Shown: positions 10,198 to 19,340 of the stretch, in pieces
How positions within the stretch are numbered: the first letter of the stretch is position 1
Layout of the letters: the number at the start of each line of letters is the position of its first letter
From: an uncultured Clostridium sp.
GTDB lineage: Bacteria; Bacillota; Clostridia; Clostridiales; Clostridiaceae
Direction of reading: 5' to 3'
Assembly (NCBI GenBank): GCA_934746015.1
Contig: CAKVEW010000004.1
Span: 109,044 to 173,043, forward strand
Length of the DNA: 64,000 nt
The notes under the pieces: generated by a model
The model's database searches: none
The model's input: only the letters and a program-made list of their open reading frames with translations
What the model was told of the DNA's origin: nothing
Program-made: the position numbers and the translations under genes

Positions 10198-11850
10198 ATG
10201 GATAATTCAATGTTTTGCTATCAATGTGAACAAACTATGGGGGGAAAGGGGTGTACTAAGCTGGGGGTTTGTGGAAAGACACCAGAAGTTGCAAATCTTC
10301 AAGACTTATTAATTTATCAGTTAAAGGGGATATCATGCTATGCTAAACCATTAATTGATAAGGGAGAAATTATTGATAAAGATGCAGTTAAAATAGTGGA
10401 AAATGGACTTTTTACAACATTAACTAATGTTAACTTTGATGTAGAAGTGCATATACAACTTCTAAAGGATGCTCAAAAAATAAAGGAATCATTGCGTAAA
10501 AAGGCACCAAAAGGAGATTATCCTGATCAAGCTAAATATAACTTAAGTGAAACTAAACAAGAAATGCTTAAGGATGCTGTTAAAGCAGGTATAATGTATG
10601 ATCAAGATTTAGATGCAGATGTAAGATCATTAAGATCAACAATTCTTTATGGATTAAAAGGTATATCTGCTTATGGACATCAAGCTAGGGTTATGGGCTT
10701 TTATAGTGATCAAGTTGATCAGTTTTATTTTAGAGCATTAGAGATTATAACAAATGATAATGTTGAAATAGAAGAATTAATACGCTGGGTAATGAGAACA
10801 GGAGAAATATCTATAGAAGTTATGAGAGTATTAGATGATGCTCATACAACTAGATATAAGAATCCAACACCTCATAGAGTTAATGTTAATACAAGAAAAG
10901 GTCCGTTTATAATTGTCTCTGGTCATAATTTGAAGGATTTAGAAATGTTATTAGAGCAAACAGAAGGTAAAGGAATAAATATATATACTCATGGAGAAAT
11001 GTTACCAAGTCATGGATATGATGGACTTAGAAAATATAAACATTTAGTTGGAAACTTTGGATCTGCATGGCAAAATCAACAAAAAGAATTTGATAATATA
11101 CCAGGATGTATTCTTATGACAACTAATTGTCTAATGAGGCCAAGAGAAAGTTATAAAGATAGAATTTATAGTACTAGTGTAGTTGGCTGGGACGGAATTG
11201 CTCACATAGGAGAAGATCCAGATGGATATAAGGATTTTTCAGAAATAATTAATAAGGCTCTTGAATTAGGTGGATTTGAAGAAGATGAGGAAGAACAGGA
11301 AATACTAGTAGGTTTTGCTCATAAGACAACTTTAAGTTATGCAGACAAGATAGTGGATTCAGTTAAAGAAGGAAAGCTAAGACATTTCTTTGTAATTGGA
11401 GGCTGTGATGGTGCAAGACCAGGAAGAAATTATTATACAAAATTTGCTGAACAAGTTCCAAATGATTGTATAATTTTAACTCTTGCCTGTGGAAAATACA
11501 GATTCAATAAGTTGGAATTTGGAGAAGTAAATGGATTACCTAGACTTTTAGATGTAGGTCAATGTAATGATGTTTATTCTGCTGTAAAGATTGCTACATC
11601 TTTAGCTGATGTTTTTGGAACAGATGTAAATGGATTACCATTATCTATAGTTTTATCATGGTATGAGCAAAAAGCTGTTGCAGATTTATTAGCACTTTTA
11701 TCTCTTGGAGTAAAGGGGATTTTCTTAGGACCATCATTGCCAGCATTTATATCACCAAATGTTTTACAATACTTAATAGATACATTTAATTTGAGACCTA
11801 TTAGCATGCCAGAAGATGATTTGAAAACTTGCCTTCAACAATTAGTTTAA
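10198..11850 (+). CDS. hcp: Hydroxylamine reductase / hybrid cluster protein
   Basis: The 550-aa protein begins with the N-terminal iron-sulfur ligands Cys7, Cys10, Cys19 and Cys25 (CxxC-x8-C-x5-C). Later cysteines in GCILMTTNCLM, IGGCDGARPGR, LTLACGKYRF and VGQCND are those that hold the hybrid Fe-S-O cluster. Hcp reduces hydroxylamine and, more relevantly, NO to N2O in anaerobes. It is preceded by AAAGGAGAG and opens a block of nitrosative-stress genes. I found no FNR-like box in its own short upstream region. Confidence 0.95.
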   Translation: MDNSMFCYQCEQTMGGKGCTKLGVCGKTPEVANLQDLLIYQLKGISCYAKPLIDKGEIIDKDAVKIVENGLFTTLTNVNFDVEVHIQLLKDAQKIKESLRKKAPKGDYPDQAKYNLSETKQEMLKDAVKAGIMYDQDLDADVRSLRSTILYGLKGISAYGHQARVMGFYSDQVDQFYFRALEIITNDNVEIEELIRWVMRTGEISIEVMRVLDDAHTTRYKNPTPHRVNVNTRKGPFIIVSGHNLKDLEMLLEQTEGKGINIYTHGEMLPSHGYDGLRKYKHLVGNFGSAWQNQQKEFDNIPGCILMTTNCLMRPRESYKDRIYSTSVVGWDGIAHIGEDPDGYKDFSEIINKALELGGFEEDEEEQEILVGFAHKTTLSYADKIVDSVKEGKLRHFFVIGGCDGARPGRNYYTKFAEQVPNDCIILTLACGKYRFNKLEFGEVNGLPRLLDVGQCNDVYSAVKIATSLADVFGTDVNGLPLSIVLSWYEQKAVADLLALLSLGVKGIFLGPSLPAFISPNVLQYLIDTFNLRPISMPEDDLKTCLQQLV

Positions 11851-11862
11851 TATAAGTTTTTC

Positions 11863-11900
11863 TAAGGAGGTGTAGTAATTTACATCTCCTTAATATTTTA
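11863..11900 (+). terminator. Terminator after hcp
   Basis: TAAGGAGGTGTA (11863-11874) pairs with TACATCTCCTTA (11881-11892) with one G-U pair; T-rich but interrupted tail. Confidence 0.65.
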
Positions 11901-12022
11901 TTTATATAAAAATATAAGGTTTTAGAAAGATAATTATATAATGCACTTAGTATTTCAATAATTAAAAATAGAGTAATTTACATATGCCCTTTACTTAAAC
12001 TTTAAAATAAAAATTATAAAAT

Positions 12023-12064
12023 TTGATTCAAATCACATTTTTATTTTGTAAGTTTTCTTATAAT
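12023..12064 (+). promoter_or_regulatory. FNR-type box at -41.5 with -10 element ahead of the RIC gene
   Basis: TTGAT-TCAA-ATCAC at 12023-12036 matches the FNR consensus TTGAT-N4-ATCAA at nine of ten positions. TATAAT at 12059-12064 implies a transcription start near 12071, which places the box centre (12029.5) at -41.5, the standard class II activator position. A Crp/Fnr regulator is encoded 1.7 kb downstream. Confidence 0.75.
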
Positions 12065-12105
12065 TTACTCATAGATAAGAAAACACATTATTGGAGGGAT
12101 TGGTT

Positions 12106-12804
12106 ATGAAAAATAATATAAATAAAAATTTAAGTTTAGGTGAATGCGTTATTATTTATCCTGCAATTGTAGAAAAGTTTAATGACATGCAATTAGATTA
12201 TTGTTGTGGTGGAAATAAAAATTTAGAAGTTGCATTAAAAGAAAAAGATATTGATGTAGATAAATTTATTGAAGATATAAATAAGGAGCTTGAAAAATTC
12301 GTATTTGATAATTCATCATATATAAATTGGAATGAAAAGAATTCAGAAGAATTAATTAATCATATAGTAAATACTCATCATGCTAAAACATTTGAATTAC
12401 TAAAGGCAATAGATCCATTACTAGTTAAGGTGTTTAAAGTTCATTATAATCATTTACCAGAAGTTTTAACACAAGTTCACAAACTTTTTGGGAAATTAAA
12501 ATCTGAATTAGAAGAGCATTTAATAAAAGAGGAAAAAATATTATTTCCAAAGATAATTGAATTTGAAAATACTAATAACATAGAAAAGAAGGATAAGTTA
12601 AAAGTAGAAATTCAAAGCTTTATAGCAGAACATGAAGCAGCGGGAGATATACTTAAAGAATTAGCAGATATTACTGATGATTATACTGTTCCATCATGGG
12701 CATGTACAAGCTTTAAACTATTATATATGAAGATGCATGATCTTGAAAAAGACTTATTTGTTCATATTCATAAAGAAAACAATATTTTATTTAAAAGATA
12801 TTAA
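12106..12804 (+). CDS. ric: Iron-sulfur cluster repair di-iron protein (RIC/ScdA/YtfE)
   Basis: Residues 1-60 form the ScdA N-terminal domain with its DYCCGG motif. The rest is a hemerythrin-like four-helix bundle with scattered HxxxE/H ligands (VNTHHAK, HYNHLPE, EEHLIKEE, EHEAAG, HKENNILF). RIC proteins repair Fe-S clusters damaged by NO or oxidants and can release iron. GGAGGG at 12093-12098 places the start at the ATG at 12106 and not at the upstream TTG, giving 232 aa. The FNR-type promoter upstream and the neighbouring hcp fit a nitrosative-stress role. Confidence 0.9.
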   Translation: MKNNINKNLSLGECVIIYPAIVEKFNDMQLDYCCGGNKNLEVALKEKDIDVDKFIEDINKELEKFVFDNSSYINWNEKNSEELINHIVNTHHAKTFELLKAIDPLLVKVFKVHYNHLPEVLTQVHKLFGKLKSELEEHLIKEEKILFPKIIEFENTNNIEKKDKLKVEIQSFIAEHEAAGDILKELADITDDYTVPSWACTSFKLLYMKMHDLEKDLFVHIHKENNILFKRY

Positions 12805-12833
12805 TAAAAGGATTAAGTATAGAGGTGATTAAT

Positions 12834-13640
12834 TTGGAAAAGAAAAGATTTATTTTAGATAATGGTGAAAATAGAGCAGTTAATGAAGGGAAAATAAAGG
12901 AGTTAACAGTACTTTTAAAGAATTTAAATGAAAATGGACTAACAGAAGATTTAAAGGAAAAAGGACTAAAGTTAGTTAAATCAATAAGCCCACTAGAACT
13001 TTCTATGGCAGAGCAAAGCTTAGTAGAAGAAGGAATGAATCCAAGTGAACTAAGACATTTATGTGAAATTCATATGATGCTTTTAAAAGGTGAACTTGAA
13101 AAATTACAAAGTAATATTTCTAAAGGACACGTTTTATATACACTAATAGAAGAACATGAATTGATTTTAAGCTTTTTAAAGGAACTAGAAGAAGTAACTA
13201 ATGTAATATTAGAAATGGAAAGCTATGATGAAAATAGAAGAGAGTTTACAAGAGTAACTGAATTAATTATAAGTATATTAGATGCTGAACCACATTATAA
13301 AAGAGAAGAAGATGTTTTATTCCCAGAACTTGAAGGAAGGGGGATAACAGGACCAACTAGAATAATGAGACTTGAGCATGAAGACTTAAGAAAAAAGAAA
13401 AAAGACCTAAAGGAATTAAGTGAATCTGTTGCAGAATTAGATTTTAATGAATATAAAAGTGAATTAAAAAGGCTTTCAAATGCTATATGTTTTGAATTAA
13501 AAGATCATATATTTAAGGAAAACTATATATTATATCCTACAGCCTTAGAAAGTATAAATGAAGATGCTAAGTGGGATAATATGAAAACAGAATGTGATAA
13601 TATAGGATATTGTACATTTACACCTGAAGAGTGTAAGTAA
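12834..13640 (+). CDS. DUF438/hemerythrin domain protein
   Basis: This 268-aa protein starts with a short acidic helical region resembling DUF438 (LKNLNENGL to EIHMMLLKGEL). A hemerythrin HHE bundle follows, with candidate iron ligands in EEHELI, EPHYKREEDVLFPEL, LEHEDL and KDHIFKENYILYP. The start is taken as TTG at 12834 because AGAGGTG at 12821-12827 is its ribosome binding site; a GTG inside that site is rejected. It lies 29 nt after ric, so one transcript is likely. The role is probably O2 or NO handling. The exact chemistry is unknown. Confidence 0.8.
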   Translation: MEKKRFILDNGENRAVNEGKIKELTVLLKNLNENGLTEDLKEKGLKLVKSISPLELSMAEQSLVEEGMNPSELRHLCEIHMMLLKGELEKLQSNISKGHVLYTLIEEHELILSFLKELEEVTNVILEMESYDENRREFTRVTELIISILDAEPHYKREEDVLFPELEGRGITGPTRIMRLEHEDLRKKKKDLKELSESVAELDFNEYKSELKRLSNAICFELKDHIFKENYILYPTALESINEDAKWDNMKTECDNIGYCTFTPEECK

Positions 13641-13654
13641 TAATTAGATAAAAT

Positions 13655-13756
13655 GCAATAAAATACCTCCTTTTAAATCATATAATTTAATTATAAATAC
13701 GCATATTATAGTATAATTAAATTAATTTATATGATTTAAGCTAGGAGGTATTTTGC
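13655..13756. repeat. Large imperfect inverted repeat enclosing the Crp/Fnr ribosome binding site
   Basis: The left arm (about 13655-13700) contains AAAATACCTCC, AAATCATATA and TTTAATTATA. The right arm (about 13711-13756) contains their complements in reverse order, with small gaps. The right arm includes GGAGGT, the ribosome binding site of the next gene, so in a read-through transcript it would pair with ACCTCC of the left arm. Confidence 0.75.
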
Positions 13757-13757
13757 T

Positions 13758-14471
13758 TTGAATTGTGATAAGTGTTGTGAAAAATGTGCAAGTAGATTAT
13801 ATGCGCAAGAGGTACCTATATTTGAATCACTTTCTGAAGAGGAGTTAGAGAGGATAATATCTGTAAGAAAGCACATGGATTTAAAAAAAGGAGAGAGTCT
13901 ATTTTTAGAAGGTGAGAAGGTTTCTAAGCTTTTTATAATAAGTGATGGAATGATAAAAATAAGTAAGACTACTACCACTGGAAAAGAGCAAATTATAAAT
14001 ATATTAACTGTTGGAGATTTTCTCGGAGAAAGTAATATACTAGGAGATACTATTGAAAGTAATGTATCTGCAGTAGCAGTTAAGAATACTGAATTATGTA
14101 CTATTTCCAGGGAGGATTTGAAGGGAATATTGTATGCTAATCCTTCAATTGCACTTAAATTTCTATCGGAATTAAATAAGAAACTAGTAGAAGTAGAGAA
14201 TTTAACTAAGAATTTATCAAGTAATAATCCTGAATCAAGAATATGTTATATGCTAATAGAATTTTCGGAGAAGTATGGTAAAAAGGTAAATGAAGGAATA
14301 GAAATAGAATTACCTTTAAATAGAGAAGGAATGGCAAATTATTGTGGCTTAGCAAGGGAAACATTAAGCAGAAAACTAACTTATTTAGAAAATAGAAATA
14401 TAATAGAGATTATAGGAACAAAGAAAATAAGGATAAGAAATTTAGAATTATTAGAGAAAGAAATTTTTTGA
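13758..14471 (+). CDS. Crp/Fnr-family transcriptional regulator with Cys-rich N-terminus
   Basis: The 237-aa protein has a Crp cyclic-nucleotide-binding-like domain (about residues 18-140) and a C-terminal Crp helix-turn-helix (MANYCGLARETLSRKLTYLE). Before the beta-barrel lies a cysteine cluster, Cys3, Cys6, Cys7 and Cys10, positioned like the ligands of Fe-S sensing Fnr relatives. The start is TTG at 13758, 8 nt after GGAGGT. It lies inside the NO-stress block and is the obvious candidate to bind the FNR box in front of ric. Cluster sensing of NO or redox state is inference. Confidence 0.87.
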   Translation: MNCDKCCEKCASRLYAQEVPIFESLSEEELERIISVRKHMDLKKGESLFLEGEKVSKLFIISDGMIKISKTTTTGKEQIINILTVGDFLGESNILGDTIESNVSAVAVKNTELCTISREDLKGILYANPSIALKFLSELNKKLVEVENLTKNLSSNNPESRICYMLIEFSEKYGKKVNEGIEIELPLNREGMANYCGLARETLSRKLTYLENRNIIEIIGTKKIRIRNLELLEKEIF

Positions 14472-14483
14472 ATATATATAATG

Positions 14484-14497
14484 CACAATATATTGTG
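14484..14497. promoter_or_regulatory. Perfect 14-bp palindrome upstream of the nitroreductase
   Basis: CACAATATATTGTG is its own reverse complement and lies between the Crp/Fnr stop and the nitroreductase start. It is a possible dimer binding site; no regulator can be assigned. Confidence 0.4.
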
Positions 14498-14595
14498 TGA
14501 ATTTTAATGTCTATATACAATAGATATTAAAGGAATAAAATGATAAAATAAGATGAGAATATTTGGGACTTTTAATTTATAGGAGGATATATAGG

Positions 14596-15402
14596 GTGAA
14601 TAATTTATGCATAAGGTCAATAGAAGAATCTATAAAAAATAGATATTCTGTAAGAAGCTATAGTGGGGAACAGCTATCAGAAGAAATTATTGAAGAAATA
14701 GAGGAATATGTTAATACTTTGGATAATCCTTTTGATATTAAGGTAAGAATACGATTAGTAAAAAAAGAAAAATATGATGGAGTAGTTAGACTAGGGACTT
14801 ATGGAGTAATTAGTGGTGCAAATTATTATTTGGTGGCAGTATGTGAAAAGGTTGACTTTGCTTTAGAAGCATTAGGATATACTTTTGAAAAAGCTATCTT
14901 ATATTGCACTTCTTTAGGACTTGATTCTGTATGGCTTGGAGCTAGTTTTAGTAGAAGTGCTTTTGAAAAAACAATTAACTTAAAAGAAAATGAGATATTA
15001 CCAGTAATATCTCCAATTGGTTATAAAGGTGGAAAAAAATCCTTTATTTCATCTTTTATGAAAGATCATAGAAATAATAGAATAGATTTTTCAGAGTTGT
15101 TTTTTGATAAGGATTTCAATAAAAAGCTTACTAAAAAGGATGATGTAAATAGTATGGCCTTAGAAATGGTTAGATTAGCCCCTTCATCTTTAAATACTCA
15201 GCCTTGGAGAATAATAATTAATGAGGATAATTTCCATATATATAATATAGGAAAAACAAAAATGAATAGAATAGACATAGGAATAGCACTGTGCCATCTT
15301 GATTTATTTTTAAAGGAAAAGGGAATAGAGGGAGGATTTAGATTTACTAATCCTAACATAAATACTAAATATAAATATGTAGTTAGTTGGATTAAAAAAT
15401 AG
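14596..15402 (+). CDS. Nitroreductase-like flavoprotein (TM1586-type)
   Basis: The 268-aa protein opens with a nitroreductase FMN-site motif (IKNRYSVRSYSG) and continues with GANYYLVAV, YTFEKAILYCTSLGLDSVWLG and a second half with MVRLAPSSLNTQPWRI. This layout of two half-domains in one chain is the TM1586 nitroreductase type. AGGAGG at 14581-14586 selects the GTG at 14596; an upstream TTG would put the ribosome binding site inside the gene. It probably transfers electrons from NAD(P)H through FMN. The substrate is unknown. It lies next to the Crp/Fnr regulator and may belong to its regulon. Confidence 0.82.
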   Translation: MNNLCIRSIEESIKNRYSVRSYSGEQLSEEIIEEIEEYVNTLDNPFDIKVRIRLVKKEKYDGVVRLGTYGVISGANYYLVAVCEKVDFALEALGYTFEKAILYCTSLGLDSVWLGASFSRSAFEKTINLKENEILPVISPIGYKGGKKSFISSFMKDHRNNRIDFSELFFDKDFNKKLTKKDDVNSMALEMVRLAPSSLNTQPWRIIINEDNFHIYNIGKTKMNRIDIGIALCHLDLFLKEKGIEGGFRFTNPNINTKYKYVVSWIKK

Positions 15403-15474
15403 TAAAGTCTATATAATAAGTTAATAACATAATAATTTACATAATTTATAAGTATGAAGAATTATTAGTTTTAA

Positions 15475-15524
15475 AAAATATATTGTCTTATAGTCACTTT
15501 GAAAAATAAGATAATATATTTTTT
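15475..15524 (+). terminator. Terminator after the nitroreductase
   Basis: A 17-bp stem with one G-U pair (15475-15491 with 15506-15522) and a T run. Confidence 0.8.
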
Positions 15525-15540
15525 GCAATTTTATATAAAG

Positions 15541-15571
15541 AATATACAAATAAAATAATTAATATACAAAT
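15541..15571 (+). repeat. Pair of 11-bp direct repeats upstream of glgP
   Basis: AATATACAAAT occurs at 15541-15551 and again at 15561-15571, spaced exactly 20 bp, or two helical turns. This is a possible binding site. Nothing else recognisable was seen in the 15403-15690 gap. Confidence 0.4.
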
Positions 15572-15690
15572 TGTGTTGTGAATTATTGATATTATAGTAC
15601 TTGTAACTGGTTTGATAAATCTAGTAACTAATAGGATTATTAAAAAATAGTATTATAAATAAAGGAATTAATAAAAGGGTGGGATACAAG

Positions 15691-17952
15691 ATGGTACAAG
15701 AAAATTTATCAAAAGTTCTAAATGAGAGATTTAAAAAGACAATAAAAGAAGCAAGTAATGAAGAAATTTATTTAGCTTTATTGGAATTAACAAAAGACAC
15801 AATAAAGACACAAGGAAGTAATAAAAGTGAAAAAAAATTATATTATATTTCTGCAGAATTTTTAATTGGAAAGCTTTTATCTAATAACTTAATTAATTTA
15901 GGTTTATATGAAGAAGTTAAAAAAGTTTTACATGATAATGGTAAAGATCTTACTGAAATTGAGGAAGTAGAATTAGAGCCTTCATTAGGTAATGGTGGAC
16001 TTGGAAGACTTGCAGCCTGTTTCCTAGATTCAATTGCCACATTAGGCCTTAATGGAGATGGAATAGGATTAAACTATCATTTTGGTTTATTTAAACAAGT
16101 TTTTGAAAATAATAAGCAAAAAGCTGTTAAGAATCCATGGATAACTAGTGAAAGCTGGTTAAATAAAACAGATATAAAATTTGAAGTTCCATTTGGTGGA
16201 TTTAAAGTTACATCAACTCTTTATGATATAGATGTTACTGGATATAATAAACCTTGTAATAAGCTTCATTTATTTGATATAGATACTATAGATGAATCCT
16301 TAGTAAAGGATGGCATTGATTTTAATAAGGAAGAAATAAAGAAAAACTTGACTTTATTCTTATATCCAGATGATAGTGATAAGGCTGGAAATTTATTAAG
16401 AGTTTATCAACAATACTTTATGGTAAGCAATGCAGCACAATTTATATTAATGGAGTTTGAAGAAAATGGATATGATATTCATAAGCTAAATGACCATGTT
16501 GTAATACAAATAAATGATACACATCCATCAATGATTATTCCTGAATTAATTAGACTTTTAGGAAATAAAGGAATAGGCGTTGATGAAGCAATAGAAATAG
16601 TTTCTAAGACATGTGCATACACAAATCATACTATTTTAGCAGAAGCTTTAGAAAAATGGCCAATAGAATACCTAGATAGGGTTGCACCTCAAATAGTGCC
16701 AATAATAAGAGAGTTAGATAATAGAGTAAAAGCTAAATATTCTGATGAAAGAGTACACATAATTGATAAAGAAAATAGAGTTCATATGGCTAACATGGAT
16801 ATTCATTATGGATTTAGTGTAAATGGAGTTGCTGCCATTCATACAGAAATTTTAGAACATGAAGAGCTTAAGCCATTTTACGATATATATCCTGAAAAGT
16901 TTAATAATAAAACAAATGGTATAACATTTAGAAGATGGTTAATTCATTGCAATAATGAACTTTCAGATTATATTAGTAGCTTAATTGGTGATGAGTTTAA
17001 AACTGATGCAAAAAAACTAGAGGATTTATTAAAATATGTAGATAATGATAAGGTACTAAATAGACTAGAAGAAATTAAAAAGCATAATAAAATAGCTTTA
17101 AAGAAATATTTAAAGGATACACAAAATATAGAGGTTGATGAAAATTCTATATTTGATATTCAAGTAAAGAGACTTCATGAATATAAGAGACAACAAATGA
17201 ATGTACTTTATATTATTCATAAATATCTAGAAATTAAGAAGGGAAATCTACCAGAAAGACCAATTACAATTATATTTGGAGCTAAAGCGGCACCAGCATA
17301 TGTAATTGCTCAAGATATAATTCATACAATATTATGTTTACAAGAAATTATAAATAATGATCCAGAAGTAAATAAATATATAAAAGTTGTTATGGTTGAA
17401 AACTACAATGTAACAAAGGCAGAAAAATTAATACCAGCATGTGATATTTCAGAACAAATTTCATTAGCTTCAAAGGAAGCTTCAGGTACTGGTAATATGA
17501 AATTTATGTTAAATGGAGCATTAACTTTAGGAACTGAAGATGGAGCAAATGTTGAAATTCATGAATTAGTTGGAGATGACAATATTTATATCTTTGGTGA
17601 ATCAAGTGAAGAAGTTATTGAACATTATAAAAATGCAGATTATGTTTCAAAGAAATACTATGAAAAACCAGCAATTAAGGAATTAGTTGATTTTATAGTA
17701 AGTGATGAAATGCTGGCTGTTGGAGATAAAGAAAATCTAACTAGACTTAAAAATGAATTAATTAATAAAGATTGGTTTATGACTCTATTAGATTTAGAAG
17801 AATATATTAAGACAAAAGAAAAAGTATTTAAGGATTATGAAGATAGAGCTAATTGGAATAAGAAGGTATTAGTTAATATTAGTAAAGCTGGATTCTTCTC
17901 ATCAGATAGAACTATTGAAGAGTATAATAGAGATATATGGAAACTTAAATAG
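15691..17952 (+). CDS. glgP: Glycogen/starch/alpha-glucan phosphorylase
   Basis: This 753-aa enzyme releases glucose 1-phosphate from alpha-1,4-glucan and supplies glycolysis from stored glycogen. Visible motifs are [13 protein letters not shown] near the N-terminus, INDTHPSM, the catalytic-site [10 protein letters not shown] and the pyridoxal-phosphate region [25 protein letters not shown] with its lysine. AGGGTGGG is the ribosome binding site, which favours the ATG at 15691 over the GTG at 15679. No other glycogen genes are adjacent, so it is a stand-alone unit with its own terminator. Confidence 0.95.
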   Translation: MVQENLSKVLNERFKKTIKEASNEEIYLALLELTKDTIKTQGSNKSEKKLYYISAEFLIGKLLSNNLINLGLYEEVKKVLHDNGKDLTEIEEVELEPSLGNGGLGRLAACFLDSIATLGLNGDGIGLNYHFGLFKQVFENNKQKAVKNPWITSESWLNKTDIKFEVPFGGFKVTSTLYDIDVTGYNKPCNKLHLFDIDTIDESLVKDGIDFNKEEIKKNLTLFLYPDDSDKAGNLLRVYQQYFMVSNAAQFILMEFEENGYDIHKLNDHVVIQINDTHPSMIIPELIRLLGNKGIGVDEAIEIVSKTCAYTNHTILAEALEKWPIEYLDRVAPQIVPIIRELDNRVKAKYSDERVHIIDKENRVHMANMDIHYGFSVNGVAAIHTEILEHEELKPFYDIYPEKFNNKTNGITFRRWLIHCNNELSDYISSLIGDEFKTDAKKLEDLLKYVDNDKVLNRLEEIKKHNKIALKKYLKDTQNIEVDENSIFDIQVKRLHEYKRQQMNVLYIIHKYLEIKKGNLPERPITIIFGAKAAPAYVIAQDIIHTILCLQEIINNDPEVNKYIKVVMVENYNVTKAEKLIPACDISEQISLASKEASGTGNMKFMLNGALTLGTEDGANVEIHELVGDDNIYIFGESSEEVIEHYKNADYVSKKYYEKPAIKELVDFIVSDEMLAVGDKENLTRLKNELINKDWFMTLLDLEEYIKTKEKVFKDYEDRANWNKKVLVNISKAGFFSSDRTIEEYNRDIWKLK

Positions 17953-17992
17953 GTAATAGGTAAGAGGTAAGAGGTAAGAAGTAAGAGTTAGG
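17951..17992 (+). repeat. Heptamer tandem repeat (AGGTAAG-type, six units)
   Basis: Six consecutive 7-mers: AGGTAAT, three AGGTAAG, AAGTAAG, AGTTAGG. They begin at the glgP stop codon. Confidence 0.8.
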
Positions 17993-18023
17993 AATGAAAG
18001 AATTAAAGAATTAAAAGTGAGAA

Positions 18024-18060
18024 AAGGGAAGTGGTTTAGTGAAAATCACTTCCTTTATAT
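18024..18060 (+). terminator. Terminator after glgP
   Basis: GGAAGTGGTT pairs with AATCACTTCC (one G-U), 7-nt loop, followed by T-rich sequence. Confidence 0.8.
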
Positions 18061-18149
18061 TTTTATTGGCTTATGTGTTGTATGCAGAGGTTTTACGAGA
18101 AAACTAAATTTATTAGAAGCTACTATTTTTTGTATTTATTATTTCTTTT

Positions 18150-19262
18150 TTATCTAAAATTAACTTCACGTTCAGGAATTTCAAAGTGTAAGTACTCTTC
18201 AATTTCTTCTAGAATATTATAATTTTTAGGATCTGTAATAAGGCATGCGTACCCACTATCACCAGCACGTGCTGTTCTTCCTATTCTATGAATATAGCTT
18301 TCAACACTTTCAGGGGCATCATAGTTATATATATGGGTTACGCCAGTAACGTCTATTCCTCTTGAAGCAACATCTGTTGCTATTAAATATTGTATTTCAC
18401 AATTTTTAAAAGCCTTCATAATTTTTTCCCTTTTATTTTGAGGAACATCACTATGTATTTTAGCAGCTTTTATACCTTTAGCAGCAAGTTTAATTTCTAA
18501 TTCATCAGCTCTTCTTTTAGTTCTACAGAATATAATAGACATAAATGGATTATCTTCTTCTAAAACCTTAACTAAAGCATCTACCTTCCATCTATCTGTA
18601 GTTTTAACAACTTCTTGCTTAATATTAGGGATTTCAGATTCTTCATTTTCCGTAATATCAATAATAGTTGGATTATCCATATATCTGTAAGCTAGTTTTT
18701 TAACCTTAGAATCTATAGTTGCAGAAAAGCAAAGAGTTTGAAGCTTTTTTGTAGCATAAGACATTATTTTTTCTATTTCATTTCTAAAGCCCATTAAAAG
18801 CATTTGATCTGCTTCATCTATAACTACAGTATTTAGTTTACTTAAATCTATGCTTTTTCTTTCTAAATGATCTATTAATCTCCCTGGAGTTGCAATAATA
18901 ATGTTAATCCCCTTATTAAGCTTCTTTAATTGAGACCCAACATCTTTACCACCATAAGCAGCTAATATTCCTAAATCATTTATATTAAATTTATTAGCTT
19001 CTTCAGTAATTTGAATAGCTAATTCTCTAGTAGGGGATAAAATTAACACTTCTGTATTTTTAGAAACATTTTTTGCTCTTTGAAGAATAGGCAATAAGAA
19101 GGATAGTGTTTTACCAGAACCAGTTTTAGATTTTACTATTAAATCATTCTTATTAATTATCTTAGGAATAACCTCTTCTTGAACCTTAGTAGGAGTTATT
19201 ATTCCATTCTTTTTTAACAAGTCAATTAATTCTAAATTTATATTTAAATTTTTAAAACTCAT
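18150..19262 (-). CDS. DEAD-box ATP-dependent RNA helicase
   Basis: The 370-aa protein is a bare helicase core: Q motif (GIITPTKVQ), Walker A KTGSGKT, PTRELA, DEAD in VIDEADQM, SAT in CFSATID, and HRIGRTAR. There is no C-terminal RNA-binding extension of the DbpA or CsdA type. It would remodel structured RNA or ribosome assembly intermediates. The reverse-strand ribosome binding site is GGAAAGGATA. The 5' region holds a strong hairpin (see separate entry), which suggests post-transcriptional control of this gene. Confidence 0.9.
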   Translation of the reverse strand: MSFKNLNINLELIDLLKKNGIITPTKVQEEVIPKIINKNDLIVKSKTGSGKTLSFLLPILQRAKNVSKNTEVLILSPTRELAIQITEEANKFNINDLGILAAYGGKDVGSQLKKLNKGINIIIATPGRLIDHLERKSIDLSKLNTVVIDEADQMLLMGFRNEIEKIMSYATKKLQTLCFSATIDSKVKKLAYRYMDNPTIIDITENEESEIPNIKQEVVKTTDRWKVDALVKVLEEDNPFMSIIFCRTKRRADELEIKLAAKGIKAAKIHSDVPQNKREKIMKAFKNCEIQYLIATDVASRGIDVTGVTHIYNYDAPESVESYIHRIGRTARAGDSGYACLITDPKNYNILEEIEEYLHFEIPEREVNFR

Positions 19263-19296
19263 ATATTTATCCTTTCCATAAATCTTTATAAATAGA

Positions 19297-19340
19297 GAGG
19301 AGCTTGGTATCCGGCGAAAGACAACCCAAGCTCCTCAAGT
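19297..19340 (-). ncRNA. Unidentified hairpin element in the helicase 5' leader
   Basis: On the minus strand, GAGGAGCTTGG and CCAAGCTCCTC form an 11-bp GC-richer stem around a loop region containing TTTCGCCGG. It ends about 35 nt before the helicase start codon. In this AT-rich genome such a stem stands out. It lacks the T run of a terminator in the helicase direction. No known RNA family was recognised. Confidence 0.55.
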
